From: an uncultured Acidobacteriia bacterium
Lineage (GTDB): Bacteria; Acidobacteriota; Terriglobia; Bryobacterales; Bryobacteraceae
DNA length: 64,000 nucleotides
Reading direction: 5' to 3'
Assembly: GCA_903851195.1 (NCBI GenBank)
Contig: CAINNJ010000032.1
Span: 53,319-117,318 of the forward strand
The first letter of the stretch is position 1. Every line of letters starts with the position of its first letter. Positions 28,182-37,200 of the stretch are shown in pieces. Position numbers and translations under genes: made by a program. The notes beneath the pieces were generated by a model that saw only the letters and a program-made list of their open reading frames with translations, was not told the origin of the DNA and did not search any database.

Positions 28182-29765
28182 TTGGACCGGATCTCACGTC
28201 GCGCCGCCTGTCTGAGCCTGCTCGCGTTACCGGCGCTGCCGCTGGGCGCGCAGGATCCGCCGCCCGCCGAAGAACCGGCGGAAGAAGCGCGCCGCCCCGA
28301 CAGCTTTACGGTCTACGCGGAAGCCCCGCGCCTCTTCCTTCGCCCCGCGCGCCTGAAACTGCTGCGCCGCGAACGCGAACGCCAGAGCCTGCGCTGGGAG
28401 CAGTTCGAAGGTCTCTGGACCGGCAACGCCCCTTTCGACGAACCGGGCTGGACGGCCGCACTCCTTTATCAGATCGCCCAGGACCAGGCGGCCGGCAGGA
28501 AAGCCGTCGCGTGGGCTGCCGGTCCGGGAACCGACGTCCGCCAGATCGCCCTGGTCGCCGACTGGTGCGCGCCGCTTTTTTCCGGCACGGACCAGAGCCG
28601 CATCTTTGCCAAGCTGCAGCGCGCGGTGAACGGTCCGGCCCCGAAGACCATCGGCGAGGCCCGCAACAAGGTTCTCGCGGCCATCGTGCTTTCTGAAACG
28701 CAGCCGGAACTCGCGGAAAAGACGCTTACCGCCGTCTTCGATACCTTCTGGACCAACACCTTCATCGCCAATCTGAAATCCGCCAAGGCCCGGCTCCCCA
28801 ACGCCGAGGCCAGCGCCATGATGGAACTGCTGCACGCGTTCCGTGACAACGTCAGTTTCGATCTCCGCGACACCTTCCCGGCCTGGTTCAAAGAGTACCC
28901 GCTGATCCACCTGATGGCCCACTATCCCCCGCCCTTCCCGGCCGCGGAAAACGAGTACCGCATTCCCGCCGATATCGCAATTGATAGGAAGGGCCCCGAT
29001 CTCGAAAAGGCCGTGCTCTCGCGCGCCGCGGAACTCGCGATGGTGGCCTACGATTCCAACGCGCCGGAAACCCAGTTGCTGCAGGGTTTCCTCATGAACG
29101 ACCGTTTCGTGATGCGCGGCACGGCGGGCATCGCTCACGAACTGCTGTGGGCCAACCCGTACCAGCCGGGTCTCAGCTACTATCACGTGCCGCTCGCGCA
29201 ACACGATCCCATCGGCGGCCAGTTGTTCGTCCGTTCCGCCTGGGAAGACGACGCCTCCTGGATCGGCTTCTTCGAGGGCCAGTTGCAGTTGTTCTCCGAT
29301 GGCAGCGTGACCCGCATCGATCCGAAACTGTCGCACGAACCGATGGATATCGAGGAAGCCACGGTCTTCTTCGCGCGCGACGCCAAAAGCTTCCGCGTGC
29401 CGCCCCGCAAGACGGAGGAAGCCATCGACGATGTCTTTATCGTCGGTCTGGAGCCGAAGCGCGCTTACCACGTGGAAGTGGACGGCCTGGAGATGGTGGA
29501 GGAGACCGCCGACCCGGGCGGCATCGTCTTCCTGCCTGCCCTGCCCTCCGGCGCCGCCGTGCGTCTGGGGCTGAGAAGCGCACAGGCCGCTTTCGGCGGC
29601 ACCAGGAGAATGAGGAACTCGGCGGATTTGGCCGCCGGAAGCGAGTCCGTTGTGCGCGAGTTCCTCAGAAGCTCGGGAGCCGTCGGGCGCGGCGCCGTAA
29701 GGCCGAGCAACCACCCGTTCAGCCGCGCCCGCCGGCTGCAACCCGAGCGGTTTCTCAAAAGCTGA
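28182..29765 (+). CDS. Exported protein of unknown function
   Basis: 527 residues from a TTG, which gives a twin-arginine-like signal (MDRISRRAACLSLLALPALP). No family is recognised. An N-terminal helical region (LFLRPARLKLLRRERERQ, WTAALLYQIAQDQAAG) and a C-terminal beta-rich region (DDASWIGFFEGQLQLFSDG) loosely recall the alpha/beta layout of heparinase II/III-type polysaccharide lyases, which I offer only as a lead. It starts 8 bases after the alcohol dehydrogenase and ends 2 bases before the SprT-like gene, so the three are co-transcribed. Confidence 0.75.
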   Translation: MDRISRRAACLSLLALPALPLGAQDPPPAEEPAEEARRPDSFTVYAEAPRLFLRPARLKLLRRERERQSLRWEQFEGLWTGNAPFDEPGWTAALLYQIAQDQAAGRKAVAWAAGPGTDVRQIALVADWCAPLFSGTDQSRIFAKLQRAVNGPAPKTIGEARNKVLAAIVLSETQPELAEKTLTAVFDTFWTNTFIANLKSAKARLPNAEASAMMELLHAFRDNVSFDLRDTFPAWFKEYPLIHLMAHYPPPFPAAENEYRIPADIAIDRKGPDLEKAVLSRAAELAMVAYDSNAPETQLLQGFLMNDRFVMRGTAGIAHELLWANPYQPGLSYYHVPLAQHDPIGGQLFVRSAWEDDASWIGFFEGQLQLFSDGSVTRIDPKLSHEPMDIEEATVFFARDAKSFRVPPRKTEEAIDDVFIVGLEPKRAYHVEVDGLEMVEETADPGGIVFLPALPSGAAVRLGLRSAQAAFGGTRRMRNSADLAAGSESVVREFLRSSGAVGRGAVRPSNHPFSRARRLQPERFLKS

Positions 29766-29767
29766 GT

Positions 29768-30550
29768 ATGCCCGCTGAGCTCTTCGCGCCGGAAAACACG
29801 CTGGAGGACGCTTCCGAAGACACCGGGTTCCTGACTCCGGTCAACGTCTCCAGTTCTCTCTTCTTCGAATCGCCCGTCGAAATCTTCGCCCGCGTGCACC
29901 GGGAGATTCGCCCGCGCACACCCGTTCCCGCCATCGTGGTGGAGTTCAAACAGTTCGCCAATGCGGATAGCCACGTGCGCCTCGAGAGCGGCACCGTCAC
30001 GGTCCGGATCACGGATTTGCTCGAAGGCGCGCCGGCCCCGGTGCTGGAATCGCTGGCGCACATCCTGCTCGGCAAACTCTACCGGAAACCGGCCGCACGG
30101 CAGTACGAGCATCGCTACCGGCTTTATCTCAACCGGCGGGACATGCGGCGGCGCATCACGCTGGTGCGCCAGACCCGCGGACGCAAAGTGCATCTGGGCT
30201 CACAGGGCTCCGTTCACAATCTCGAAGAGGTCTTCGAGGAACTGAACCAGAAATACTTCGGCGGCATGATGACGCGGCCTGGTCTTGGCTGGAGCCACGT
30301 CCGGTCCCGCACCCGGCTCGGGCATTTCGATCCCTGCCACCAGATGATCATGATCAGCCGGATCTTCGACGATCCGCGCGCCCCGCGTCTTGCTCTGGAA
30401 TACGTGATGTTCCACGAGATGCTGCACCTGCACTATCCGGTGGATCACTCCGGCGCCCGGCGCTGCGTCCATACGCCCGAATTCAAGGCGCACGAAAAGC
30501 AGTTCCCGCAGTTCAAAGAAGCCCGCGCGCTGCTCAAAAAGATGTGGTGA
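29768..30550 (+). CDS. SprT-like putative metallopeptidase
   Basis: 260 residues. The zinc motif HEMLH (about residues 216-220, in YVMFHEMLHLHYP) and upstream NQKYFGGMMTRPGLGWS match the SprT/SprT-like fold (M48-like), with further His residues at CVHTPEF. No signal peptide is seen, so it is cytoplasmic. The ATG lies 2 bases after the previous stop. Substrate unknown; SprT relatives cleave DNA-bound proteins in eukaryotes, but the bacterial role is unclear. Confidence 0.82.
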   Translation: MPAELFAPENTLEDASEDTGFLTPVNVSSSLFFESPVEIFARVHREIRPRTPVPAIVVEFKQFANADSHVRLESGTVTVRITDLLEGAPAPVLESLAHILLGKLYRKPAARQYEHRYRLYLNRRDMRRRITLVRQTRGRKVHLGSQGSVHNLEEVFEELNQKYFGGMMTRPGLGWSHVRSRTRLGHFDPCHQMIMISRIFDDPRAPRLALEYVMFHEMLHLHYPVDHSGARRCVHTPEFKAHEKQFPQFKEARALLKKMW

Positions 30551-30560
30551 GGCGCGCCGG

Positions 30561-31010
30561 TTAAAACGCCAGGCGGTCTTTCTTGGCGTCCAGCTTTGCC
30601 GGATCGAGCCCCGGCACCTTTTTCAGATCGTCAAGCGACTTGAAGTTACCGTTCTTTGTCCGGTATTCCACGATGGCAGCCGCCTGGGAACGGCGCAGGC
30701 TGAGAGCGCTTTCGAAATCGATCGCCATCGCCTGATTCACGTTCAGCTTCGGCACCGCATCGGCGGGAAAGTTTTTGGTCAGGTACTCGACCACCGCGCG
30801 CATCTCGGTGTCTTTGCCCACCATGCCCAGCGAGGTCATTTTGTCGATGGTGTCCTGCCAGCCTGCCGCGTTCTGCCGCTGTGAAGTGGCGCGTTCCAGC
30901 TCATGGCACTGGCTGCACAGGCGCGTGGTCTCTTCCTTGCCCGGACCGTCCGGGAGTTGCGCGGCAGCGGGCAACACGATCACCGCCATCGCCAACAGAA
31001 GATTTCTCAT
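30561..31010 (-). CDS. Small exported protein with a CxxCH haem site and a helix-hairpin-helix domain
   Basis: 149 residues from an ATG at 31010 that gives a signal peptide ([18 protein letters not shown]). CSQCHE is a single c-type haem site. The C-terminal half ([20 protein letters not shown] then [20 protein letters not shown]) is a ComEA-type helix-hairpin-helix, which normally binds DNA. It starts one base after the stop of the PQQ-propeller gene, so the two are translated together and the haem protein is probably the electron partner of that enzyme. Confidence 0.85.
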   Translation of the reverse strand: MRNLLLAMAVIVLPAAAQLPDGPGKEETTRLCSQCHELERATSQRQNAAGWQDTIDKMTSLGMVGKDTEMRAVVEYLTKNFPADAVPKLNVNQAMAIDFESALSLRRSQAAAIVEYRTKNGNFKSLDDLKKVPGLDPAKLDAKKDRLAF

Positions 31011-31011
31011 C

Positions 31012-32475
31012 TCAGTGCTCGATCGGAAAACCAAACGCATAGAAAGTGCCGTCCTGCGTTCCCAGATATACCGCACTGCCGCCAATCGCCAGACCGCCCT
31101 GGGGCGTCACCGGCGCGCCCATAGTGGTCCCGCTGTTCCAGAGTTCCTTGCCGGTGGCCCCGTCGAGCGCGTACAGGCTCTTGCCCGCAGCGACGAACAC
31201 GACCCCATTCACCACACCCGAAGCCGCCGGCGCGGTGATGCCGGACGCTTTCCAGCCCGCTTCCAGAGCACTCCCCGTAAACTTCAGCGCCGACGCGCCG
31301 CTCAGGATCCAGCGTGCCCCAGCGCTATCCTGCCACGTCGCGAGCGGCCCGGAATATCCACCCGCCGGCGATGCCGCGACCTGCGAAAGCGAAGCGCCGT
31401 CGATCACGCGCACCGAACCATCCTTTGCCGCCACCGCGATCAGAACTTTGTCTTTTTCGGCGAACACCACCGGCGCGGAAGTCAACGCCTGCCCGGTGGA
31501 ATACGAGGCTTTGCGGCTGGCGAGCGTCTTCGGCTCCAGCGCGAGCACCTCACCCGTGGTCGTGGTGGCAAAAACGGTCCCGTCCGGACCGAATGCCGTC
31601 CCCACTACCGGAGCCTTCACGCTCGCGACCGTCTTCGTCGCGATGTCCAGCGCGTACAGTCCATCCGGCGCGCCCGCGCAATTACCGGAAGTTACCGCGT
31701 ACGCCACGCCATCCACGACAATCAGCCCGCTGACGTTGGCATTCGCGGGCAGGAATTTAATCGGCGCTTCGGGCTCCTCACCGTTCGACACATACATGTT
31801 GTGGAACGCCCCGTCCGTCGAGACCGCATTCAGGAAAGAAGGAGTGCGGCCACGCGGAGGACCTGCCGGACCCGCGGGAATCACGCCCCGGCCCGCGCCG
31901 CGCCCGCCGGCATTCGGCTGCGGTTGCGCGGCAGCGAGCGCCGCGGCGAGCGTAACAGCGCCTTCACCCGGCGCGCCGACACCGGATTTCGCCGGACCAC
32001 CGCGTCCGCCGCCGCCACCGCGTCCCGCATTCACCATCGGAAGCGCGGCCGGAACTTCCCGCGCCACGCTCGCGCTCATGCTGCCCGGACAACTACCTGT
32101 GCCGGCGCCGGCCGTGACCGGAAAATGCTTCTTCCATTCCACGCGGGCCAGATCCGAATCGAACACCGTGATGTTGTTCCCCAGCCCGCCCACAAAAGCA
32201 TAACTGCGAAAGCCCCGGTAACCGATGTAGCGGTCCATCAGCGACGGAGCCGTGAGCGCATCGTTGCCCACCTTCACCTTCCACATGAACTGGAAGCCCG
32301 GCTTCGCCATGCTCTCCGCGGAGATCTTCGCGTCCGTCCGCACCCAGCCGGAACGTTGCGAATCGTTCCCGGTTGTGGACCAGTCGGCGCCTCCGCGCCC
32401 CTGTGAATTCGCGGCCGGAACAGCAGCCATCAGACAGCAGAAAACGCACGTAAGGCGGATTGAAGGGCGGTTCAT
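31012..32475 (-). CDS. PQQ-binding-like beta-propeller protein
   Basis: 487 residues. A signal peptide is followed by WD-like blades with the Trp-rich PQQ-propeller signature ([35 protein letters not shown]). A Gly/Arg/Pro-rich insertion near residues 150-215 ([10 protein letters not shown]) interrupts the propeller. No PQQ-ligating Cys pair is visible, so it may be structural or a diverged dehydrogenase. It is co-transcribed with the cytochrome-HhH gene and divergent, across 24 bases, from another propeller gene. Confidence 0.85.
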   Translation of the reverse strand: MNRPSIRLTCVFCCLMAAVPAANSQGRGGADWSTTGNDSQRSGWVRTDAKISAESMAKPGFQFMWKVKVGNDALTAPSLMDRYIGYRGFRSYAFVGGLGNNITVFDSDLARVEWKKHFPVTAGAGTGSCPGSMSASVAREVPAALPMVNAGRGGGGGRGGPAKSGVGAPGEGAVTLAAALAAAQPQPNAGGRGAGRGVIPAGPAGPPRGRTPSFLNAVSTDGAFHNMYVSNGEEPEAPIKFLPANANVSGLIVVDGVAYAVTSGNCAGAPDGLYALDIATKTVASVKAPVVGTAFGPDGTVFATTTTGEVLALEPKTLASRKASYSTGQALTSAPVVFAEKDKVLIAVAAKDGSVRVIDGASLSQVAASPAGGYSGPLATWQDSAGARWILSGASALKFTGSALEAGWKASGITAPAASGVVNGVVFVAAGKSLYALDGATGKELWNSGTTMGAPVTPQGGLAIGGSAVYLGTQDGTFYAFGFPIEH

Positions 32476-32489
32476 TACGGGTGTATACT
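32460..32489 (+). promoter_or_regulatory. Promoter of the propeller gene at 32500, overlapping its divergent neighbour
   Basis: TTGAAG (32460-32465), an 18-base spacer and TATACT (32484-32489). The GTG start is 10 bases past the -10 box and has no Shine-Dalgarno sequence, so the mRNA would be nearly leaderless. The same GTATAC palindrome gives TATACA on the minus strand 6 bases before the other gene's ATG. Confidence 0.45.
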
Positions 32490-32499
32490 ACCAGACACC

Positions 32500-34053
32500 G
32501 TGAATCGTTTCAAGCAATCCCTTTTCACCCTGTTGCTGGCCCCGAACCTTTGTCTGTTCGGCGCCGACTGGCTGACGGACGGCGGCAACTCGCAGCGAAC
32601 CAACTGGCAGAAGGACGAGAAAGCGCTCTCCACTTCCACCGCGAAGAACATGACGCTGCTCTGGAAAATGAAGCTCGACAGCGAGCCGAAACAGATGCAC
32701 AATCTCTTCCCGCCGCTGGTGATCAACACCCTGAACACGAAGGATGGGCCGCGTCAGGTCGCCATCGTCGCCGGCGTTTCCGACAACCTCTTCGCCATCG
32801 ATGTGGAGAAGGGCACGGTGATCTGGAACAAGCATTTCGAAAGCAACTGGACGCCGGCTCCGGGCGGACGCGGCGCCGGTATCCTTTGTCCCGGTGGTCA
32901 GACCGCAACGCCCGTGATCACGCCGACCGGCACACCGGGCAAGTACACCATCTACGCCGCCTCCTGGGATGGCCGCCTGCGGCAGATCAACGCCTCCGAT
33001 GGCGAAGACGTCGCGCCTCCCATGAAGTGGATGCCGCCGAACGGCAAACCGTACGGCCTGAATCTCTACAAGAACGTGCTCTACACGCACACGGCGCAGG
33101 GCTGCGGCGGCAATCCGAACGTCGTTTATGCCTACGACCTCGCCACCAATAAAGTGGGCACATGGGGTCCGGCGGGCGGCGGCATGTGGGGACGTCAGGG
33201 ACCGGCCATCAGCGCGGATGGCGTCATGTACACGGGCACCGGCGACGGCAAGTGGGATCCGGAAAACGGCGTGTACGGCAACGGCATCATCGGCGTGAAG
33301 CAGAATCCGCAAACCAAGTCGCTCGACCTGGTGGATTACTACGGCCCTTCCAACGCCGAATGGCTCGTCAAACGCGATCTCGATATGCAGGTCACACCGG
33401 TCATCTTCAATTTCAAAGGCCGCGAACTGATGATCGACGCCAGCAAGGAATGCCGCCTCTACATGATGGACACGAAGTCCATCGGCGGCGACGACCACCG
33501 CACGCCCGAATACCGCACGCCCCTGTTCTGCAACGAGGACGTGAACTTCGCGTCCGCCGGCGTCTGGGGCTCGCTCGCAAGCTGGGAAGATGCGAAGGGC
33601 ACCCGCTGGGTGCTCTCGCCCTTCTGGGGACCGAAACATTCCGCCTTCAAAGCGCCCATCGAGAACGGACCGACCAAGTACGGCGCGATTATCGCCTTCA
33701 AAGTGGAAGACAAGGCGGGCAAAGCCGTGCTGACCCCGGCCTGGATCTCGCGCGATATGAACCACGCGGAACCGCCCGTCATTGCCAACGGCGTGGTATT
33801 CGCCTACGGCAACGGCGAGGATACCGATCAGGCGTATCCGGATGTGGGTTTGGCGGATACAGCGGACCGCCGCATCCCGGGCTCCACTCACGCGGTGCTT
33901 TACGCCCTCGATGCGCAGACCGGCAAAGAGCTCTGGTCCAGCGGCGAGCAGATCAAGTCCTGGAATCACTTCAGCGGCATCACGGTGGCGAACGGGCGCG
34001 TTTATATCGGCACGTTCGACGGCATGCTGTACTGCTTTGGCCTGAAGAAATAG
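32500..34053 (+). CDS. PQQ-binding-like beta-propeller protein
   Basis: 517 residues from a GTG. Signal peptide ([20 protein letters not shown]), then propeller blades resembling quinoprotein dehydrogenases: [40 protein letters not shown] and [17 protein letters not shown]. Homologous in layout to the divergent gene at 31012-32475 but without its Gly-rich insertion. The SGNH-like gene follows 9 bases downstream. Confidence 0.87.
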   Translation: MNRFKQSLFTLLLAPNLCLFGADWLTDGGNSQRTNWQKDEKALSTSTAKNMTLLWKMKLDSEPKQMHNLFPPLVINTLNTKDGPRQVAIVAGVSDNLFAIDVEKGTVIWNKHFESNWTPAPGGRGAGILCPGGQTATPVITPTGTPGKYTIYAASWDGRLRQINASDGEDVAPPMKWMPPNGKPYGLNLYKNVLYTHTAQGCGGNPNVVYAYDLATNKVGTWGPAGGGMWGRQGPAISADGVMYTGTGDGKWDPENGVYGNGIIGVKQNPQTKSLDLVDYYGPSNAEWLVKRDLDMQVTPVIFNFKGRELMIDASKECRLYMMDTKSIGGDDHRTPEYRTPLFCNEDVNFASAGVWGSLASWEDAKGTRWVLSPFWGPKHSAFKAPIENGPTKYGAIIAFKVEDKAGKAVLTPAWISRDMNHAEPPVIANGVVFAYGNGEDTDQAYPDVGLADTADRRIPGSTHAVLYALDAQTGKELWSSGEQIKSWNHFSGITVANGRVYIGTFDGMLYCFGLKK

Positions 34054-34062
34054 GAGCTGCCG

Positions 34063-34788
34063 GTGCGAATTCCCGCCGCGCTGCTGCTGCTCGGCTGCAC
34101 GCTCTGCGCGCAGCAGCAGATTCCCCGCGAAGAACTGGAACGCGTCGTCGCGGCGCAGCGGCATCTGCTGGCCGATTGGGCAGGACTGAATCGATTCGGC
34201 AGCGACAACACCGAAGTGCGCCCGCCCGCGCCCGGCGAAAACCGCGTCGTCTTCTTCGGGGACGACACCACGGCTGCGTGGACGAACTTCTTCCCCGGCA
34301 AGCCGTATCTGAACCGCGGTATCGCGCGCCAGTCCACCCCGCAACTACTGGTGCGCTTCCGTCAGGACGTGATTTCCCTGAGGGCGAAAGTGGTGGTGAT
34401 TCAGGGCGGCATGAACGACATCGCGGGCTTCGTCGGCTACGGCTCGGAAGGCACCATGGCGGAGAATTTCACGTCCATGGTGGAACTCGCAAAAGTGAAT
34501 GGAATCCGCGTGGTGCTGGCCTCGCTCGATCCGGTGTGCGACTGCTACACCAACCAGACGAAGCTGCGGCCCCAGGGCAAGATCATCGGCATGAACGGCT
34601 GGCTTCGCGACTACGCGGCAAAGACCGGCTCCGTTTATCTGAACTACTACGCCGCGCTTGCCGACGGGCGCGATTTCAAGAAGGAATACACGTCGGACGG
34701 TCTGCTGCCGAATGCCGCTGGATACGCCGTCATGGCGCCTCTTGCCGAGAAGGCAATCGCCGAAGCTTTAGCTCTTCCGCTTCGGTGA
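34063..34788 (+). CDS. SGNH-fold protein with catalytic Ser and His replaced
   Basis: 241 residues from a GTG with GGAG 7 bases upstream. A lipoprotein-like signal (LLLLGCTLC) starts it. The four SGNH blocks are recognisable: block I VVFFGDDTTAAW, block II LNRGIARQSTP, block III VVIQGGMNDIAG and block V DGLLPNAAGY. In active enzymes block I reads GDS and block V DGxHPN; here the Ser nucleophile is Asp and the His is Leu, while the block III Asn and the block V Asp remain. It is expected to be inactive as a hydrolase, perhaps a carbohydrate-binding relative. Its end overlaps the convergent glycosylase gene by 21 bases. Confidence 0.85.
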   Translation: MRIPAALLLLGCTLCAQQQIPREELERVVAAQRHLLADWAGLNRFGSDNTEVRPPAPGENRVVFFGDDTTAAWTNFFPGKPYLNRGIARQSTPQLLVRFRQDVISLRAKVVVIQGGMNDIAGFVGYGSEGTMAENFTSMVELAKVNGIRVVLASLDPVCDCYTNQTKLRPQGKIIGMNGWLRDYAAKTGSVYLNYYAALADGRDFKKEYTSDGLLPNAAGYAVMAPLAEKAIAEALALPLR

Positions 34789-35325
34789 TTCCCGCCAGGC
34801 CGGCCGCAGTTTCAAAATCTTCTTGTAGACCGGGCAACTCTCGTCGTGGGCCCCGGCCACGTAGCCGGTGCTCTGCAGGAATTCCTTGACGATCTCGCCG
34901 CCGGTAAACACGAACGTCTTCTTGAAAACCTTCCCCCACTCTTCCAGAGTGAGCGGATGCAGTCCGTCCAGCCACGCCGCGAGAGACCCGTGCTCCCCGA
35001 TCAACCGCAGGGCGGTGTTCGCATTCGAGATGGCCGCATTCACCTTTAAGCGGTTGCGGATGATCGAAGCGTCGGCCAGCAGGCGCTCCCGGTCGTGTTC
35101 ACCGAACGCCGCCACTGCCGCAATATCGAACCCGGCATAGGCGTTGCGGAAGCCTTCGCGCTTCTTCAGAATCGTCGTCCACGAGAGTCCGGCTTGATTG
35201 ATCTCAAGGATCAGCCGCTCGAACAGCGCCGTGTCGGACCGTGTCGGGAAGCCGTACTCCGTATCGTGATAAACGACGTGGCACGGGTCGATGGAAGCCT
35301 GCCGGACCACGTCGCAGTAGCTCAT
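34768..35325 (-). CDS. tag: DNA-3-methyladenine glycosylase I
   Basis: 185 residues. Family motifs YHDTEYGFPTRSDTALFERL and INQAGLSWTTILKKREGFR are present. The zinc-binding residues are kept: an early Cys (residue 4) and His, and the HxxxC pair near the C-terminus (GAHDESC). The protein excises 3-methyladenine from alkylated DNA. It is convergent with, and overlaps by 21 bases, the SGNH-like gene. Confidence 0.92.
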   Translation of the reverse strand: MSYCDVVRQASIDPCHVVYHDTEYGFPTRSDTALFERLILEINQAGLSWTTILKKREGFRNAYAGFDIAAVAAFGEHDRERLLADASIIRNRLKVNAAISNANTALRLIGEHGSLAAWLDGLHPLTLEEWGKVFKKTFVFTGGEIVKEFLQSTGYVAGAHDESCPVYKKILKLRPAWRESPKRKS

Positions 35326-35332
35326 ACCGCCC

Positions 35333-36589
35333 CTATTTCACAGCGACAGCCGGCGCCACCGCGACCGTGCTGTCTTTCGGCAGCAGCAGAATCGAGATGG
35401 CGCCCACGATCGCCACGCCCAGAACGAACATCATCGGCGTCGCATAGCTGCCAAACGATTCCCGCAGCAGCGACACGCCCTGCGGCACCCACGTCTGCCC
35501 GATTGTGTTGACCGGCAGAATGATCGCCATGGAGCGCGCCAGTGAGTTGACGCCGAACTGCCTGGCCGCCATCAGCGGAATCAGCATGTAATCGGCCCCC
35601 ATCGCGAAACCGAAGATGATCGCGAAGAAGTGCGGGCTGGTGCCCGGAGTCACCGACAACAGCAGCGGAATGCTCGCCGCCACCACGAAGTAGGTCACGG
35701 TCATCACGTACTTCATCGGGAACATATCGGCGAATTTGCCGATCAGCAGGCGCCCGGCAATGCTCGACCAGAGGATCCAGCGCGTAGCCTCGGCCCAGGC
35801 CGCGTTGAGCTGCGCCTGATCCGTGAAACCCTGGTCCCGGAAGACCAGTTTCATGTGCTGGTTAATCGCGCCGATCGATCCGATGGAGCAGAGACTGCCG
35901 ATCAGCAGGAGCCAGAACGGAGCCTTCGAAAACAGGTACGAAAAACTCTTTGCTTCGATCTTCTGATCGGGGGTCGGCTCCGAATCGCCGTCCGGAAACT
36001 GACCGATCTCGGCCGGCCGGTCCTTGAGGACGAACATCGCTACGGGCCAGGCGATGAACATCACGCAGCCGATCGCCAGCAAAGCGCCCCGGAACGTATA
36101 CTGCTCCGTCATCGGCTTCACCAGCCACGGACCCGCCGCGCCCACCAGCCCGACGCCGACGTAGACGATCCCCATCGCCATTCCACGGTTCCGCCGGTAC
36201 CACTGCGAAATGATGATCTGGTGAGGAATCGGCCCGGAGAGAATGTAGCCGAACGTGTAGAGGAACCAAAGGAAGTAGTAGGCGTAAATGTTGCCGGACA
36301 TCCGGCTCAGTCCGAAAAACGCCAGAAACGTGAAGCCGGTCCCGATAATAATCAGCTTCTTCGGGCTGAAGCGCGGCACAACGACCGGCCCAACCCAGAG
36401 GGTGAACAAGGCGGCCAGCGGAAACCCGAGAGTAATGTCATGCAGCGGCCAGTTGAAGGCGTTCTTGTAGTAGTCGTAGAAGAACGGCATATTGTAGTAG
36501 GGCAAGCCCACCGATATGCCAAAGGTCAACAAAGCGGCCGCTATAATCCACTTCCCGTAGAAGTTCCCCACCCGTTTGGAACCAGTCAT
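35333..36589 (-). CDS. MFS transporter, OFA (oxalate:formate antiporter)-like
   Basis: 418 residues from ATG 36589 (MTGSKRVGNFYGKW), with 12 predicted membrane segments. The N-terminal GNFYGKWIIAAALLTFGISV and the segment FGYILSGPIPHQIIISQWYR with RRNRGMAMGI (MFS A-like loop) resemble monocarboxylate/oxalate:formate-type MFS carriers. The substrate is probably an organic acid. It follows the tag gene on the same strand by 7 bases, which is likely incidental. Confidence 0.85.
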   Translation of the reverse strand: MTGSKRVGNFYGKWIIAAALLTFGISVGLPYYNMPFFYDYYKNAFNWPLHDITLGFPLAALFTLWVGPVVVPRFSPKKLIIIGTGFTFLAFFGLSRMSGNIYAYYFLWFLYTFGYILSGPIPHQIIISQWYRRNRGMAMGIVYVGVGLVGAAGPWLVKPMTEQYTFRGALLAIGCVMFIAWPVAMFVLKDRPAEIGQFPDGDSEPTPDQKIEAKSFSYLFSKAPFWLLLIGSLCSIGSIGAINQHMKLVFRDQGFTDQAQLNAAWAEATRWILWSSIAGRLLIGKFADMFPMKYVMTVTYFVVAASIPLLLSVTPGTSPHFFAIIFGFAMGADYMLIPLMAARQFGVNSLARSMAIILPVNTIGQTWVPQGVSLLRESFGSYATPMMFVLGVAIVGAISILLLPKDSTVAVAPAVAVK

Positions 36590-36655
36590 GTGCAACTAAT
36601 CTATCATTGGAGGGCGGGAAAACGCCCTCCCGCGCCGCGGCAGACGTGCAGCGCG

Positions 36656-36913
36656 TCAGGCGCTCATTCCGCGCGGACTGGAATGGGAACCGCAATTGTG
36701 GGAATCGCGCTGGTGACGGGCGATCTCATTGCGCAGTTCCGTGCGCCGCTGTGTCGCCTCGTCCAGATCGAATGCGATTCTCTGCGCGGATTCCTCGTCG
36801 CGCCCGTATTCGGCAATTCGCAGGTGGCCTTCCAGACGGAACCAGGCGAGCGTTTCGGTCTCGTACGCCTTTGCCAGGCGTTGACACTCCGCGCAGCCAT
36901 TGACCTCATCCAT
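36656..36913 (-). CDS. Small coiled-coil protein, unknown function
   Basis: 85 residues. The start is fixed by AAAGGAGG 8 bases upstream of ATG 36913. The sequence has CAEC near the N-terminus, a charged helical middle (AYETETLAWFRLEGHLRIAE; DLDEATQRRTELRNEIARHQ) that looks like a coiled coil, and a Cys/His/Ser-rich end (SHNCGSHSSPRG). It may bind a metal via these Cys/His. It is preceded by a non-coding stretch of about 290 bases and followed by the MFS gene's upstream region. Confidence 0.65.
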   Translation of the reverse strand: MDEVNGCAECQRLAKAYETETLAWFRLEGHLRIAEYGRDEESAQRIAFDLDEATQRRTELRNEIARHQRDSHNCGSHSSPRGMSA

Positions 36914-37200
36914 CGCTGAACCTCCTTTCACAGCCATGCACAACAGCGCATGCGAACATCTCCCGGTAAAGCTTTATGGTATCGGTTCTGGCCCGAAAGT
37001 CCGCCGTTTTCCAAAACGGATCGTGCGAACCCGTACGGCGGAACCGGCGCTCTGGTCCCGTTCCAGCCCGTCTGAAAGCTTCGGCGCCTGTACCCGCCTG
37101 GCTTCCGGGTGCGTATACAATTTGACAGAGGGCCGTTCCCTTCCGGAACGCCGGAAGCCGCTTCCCTGCCTCAATTTCACTGGATTCCGTGAGGAGTAAT

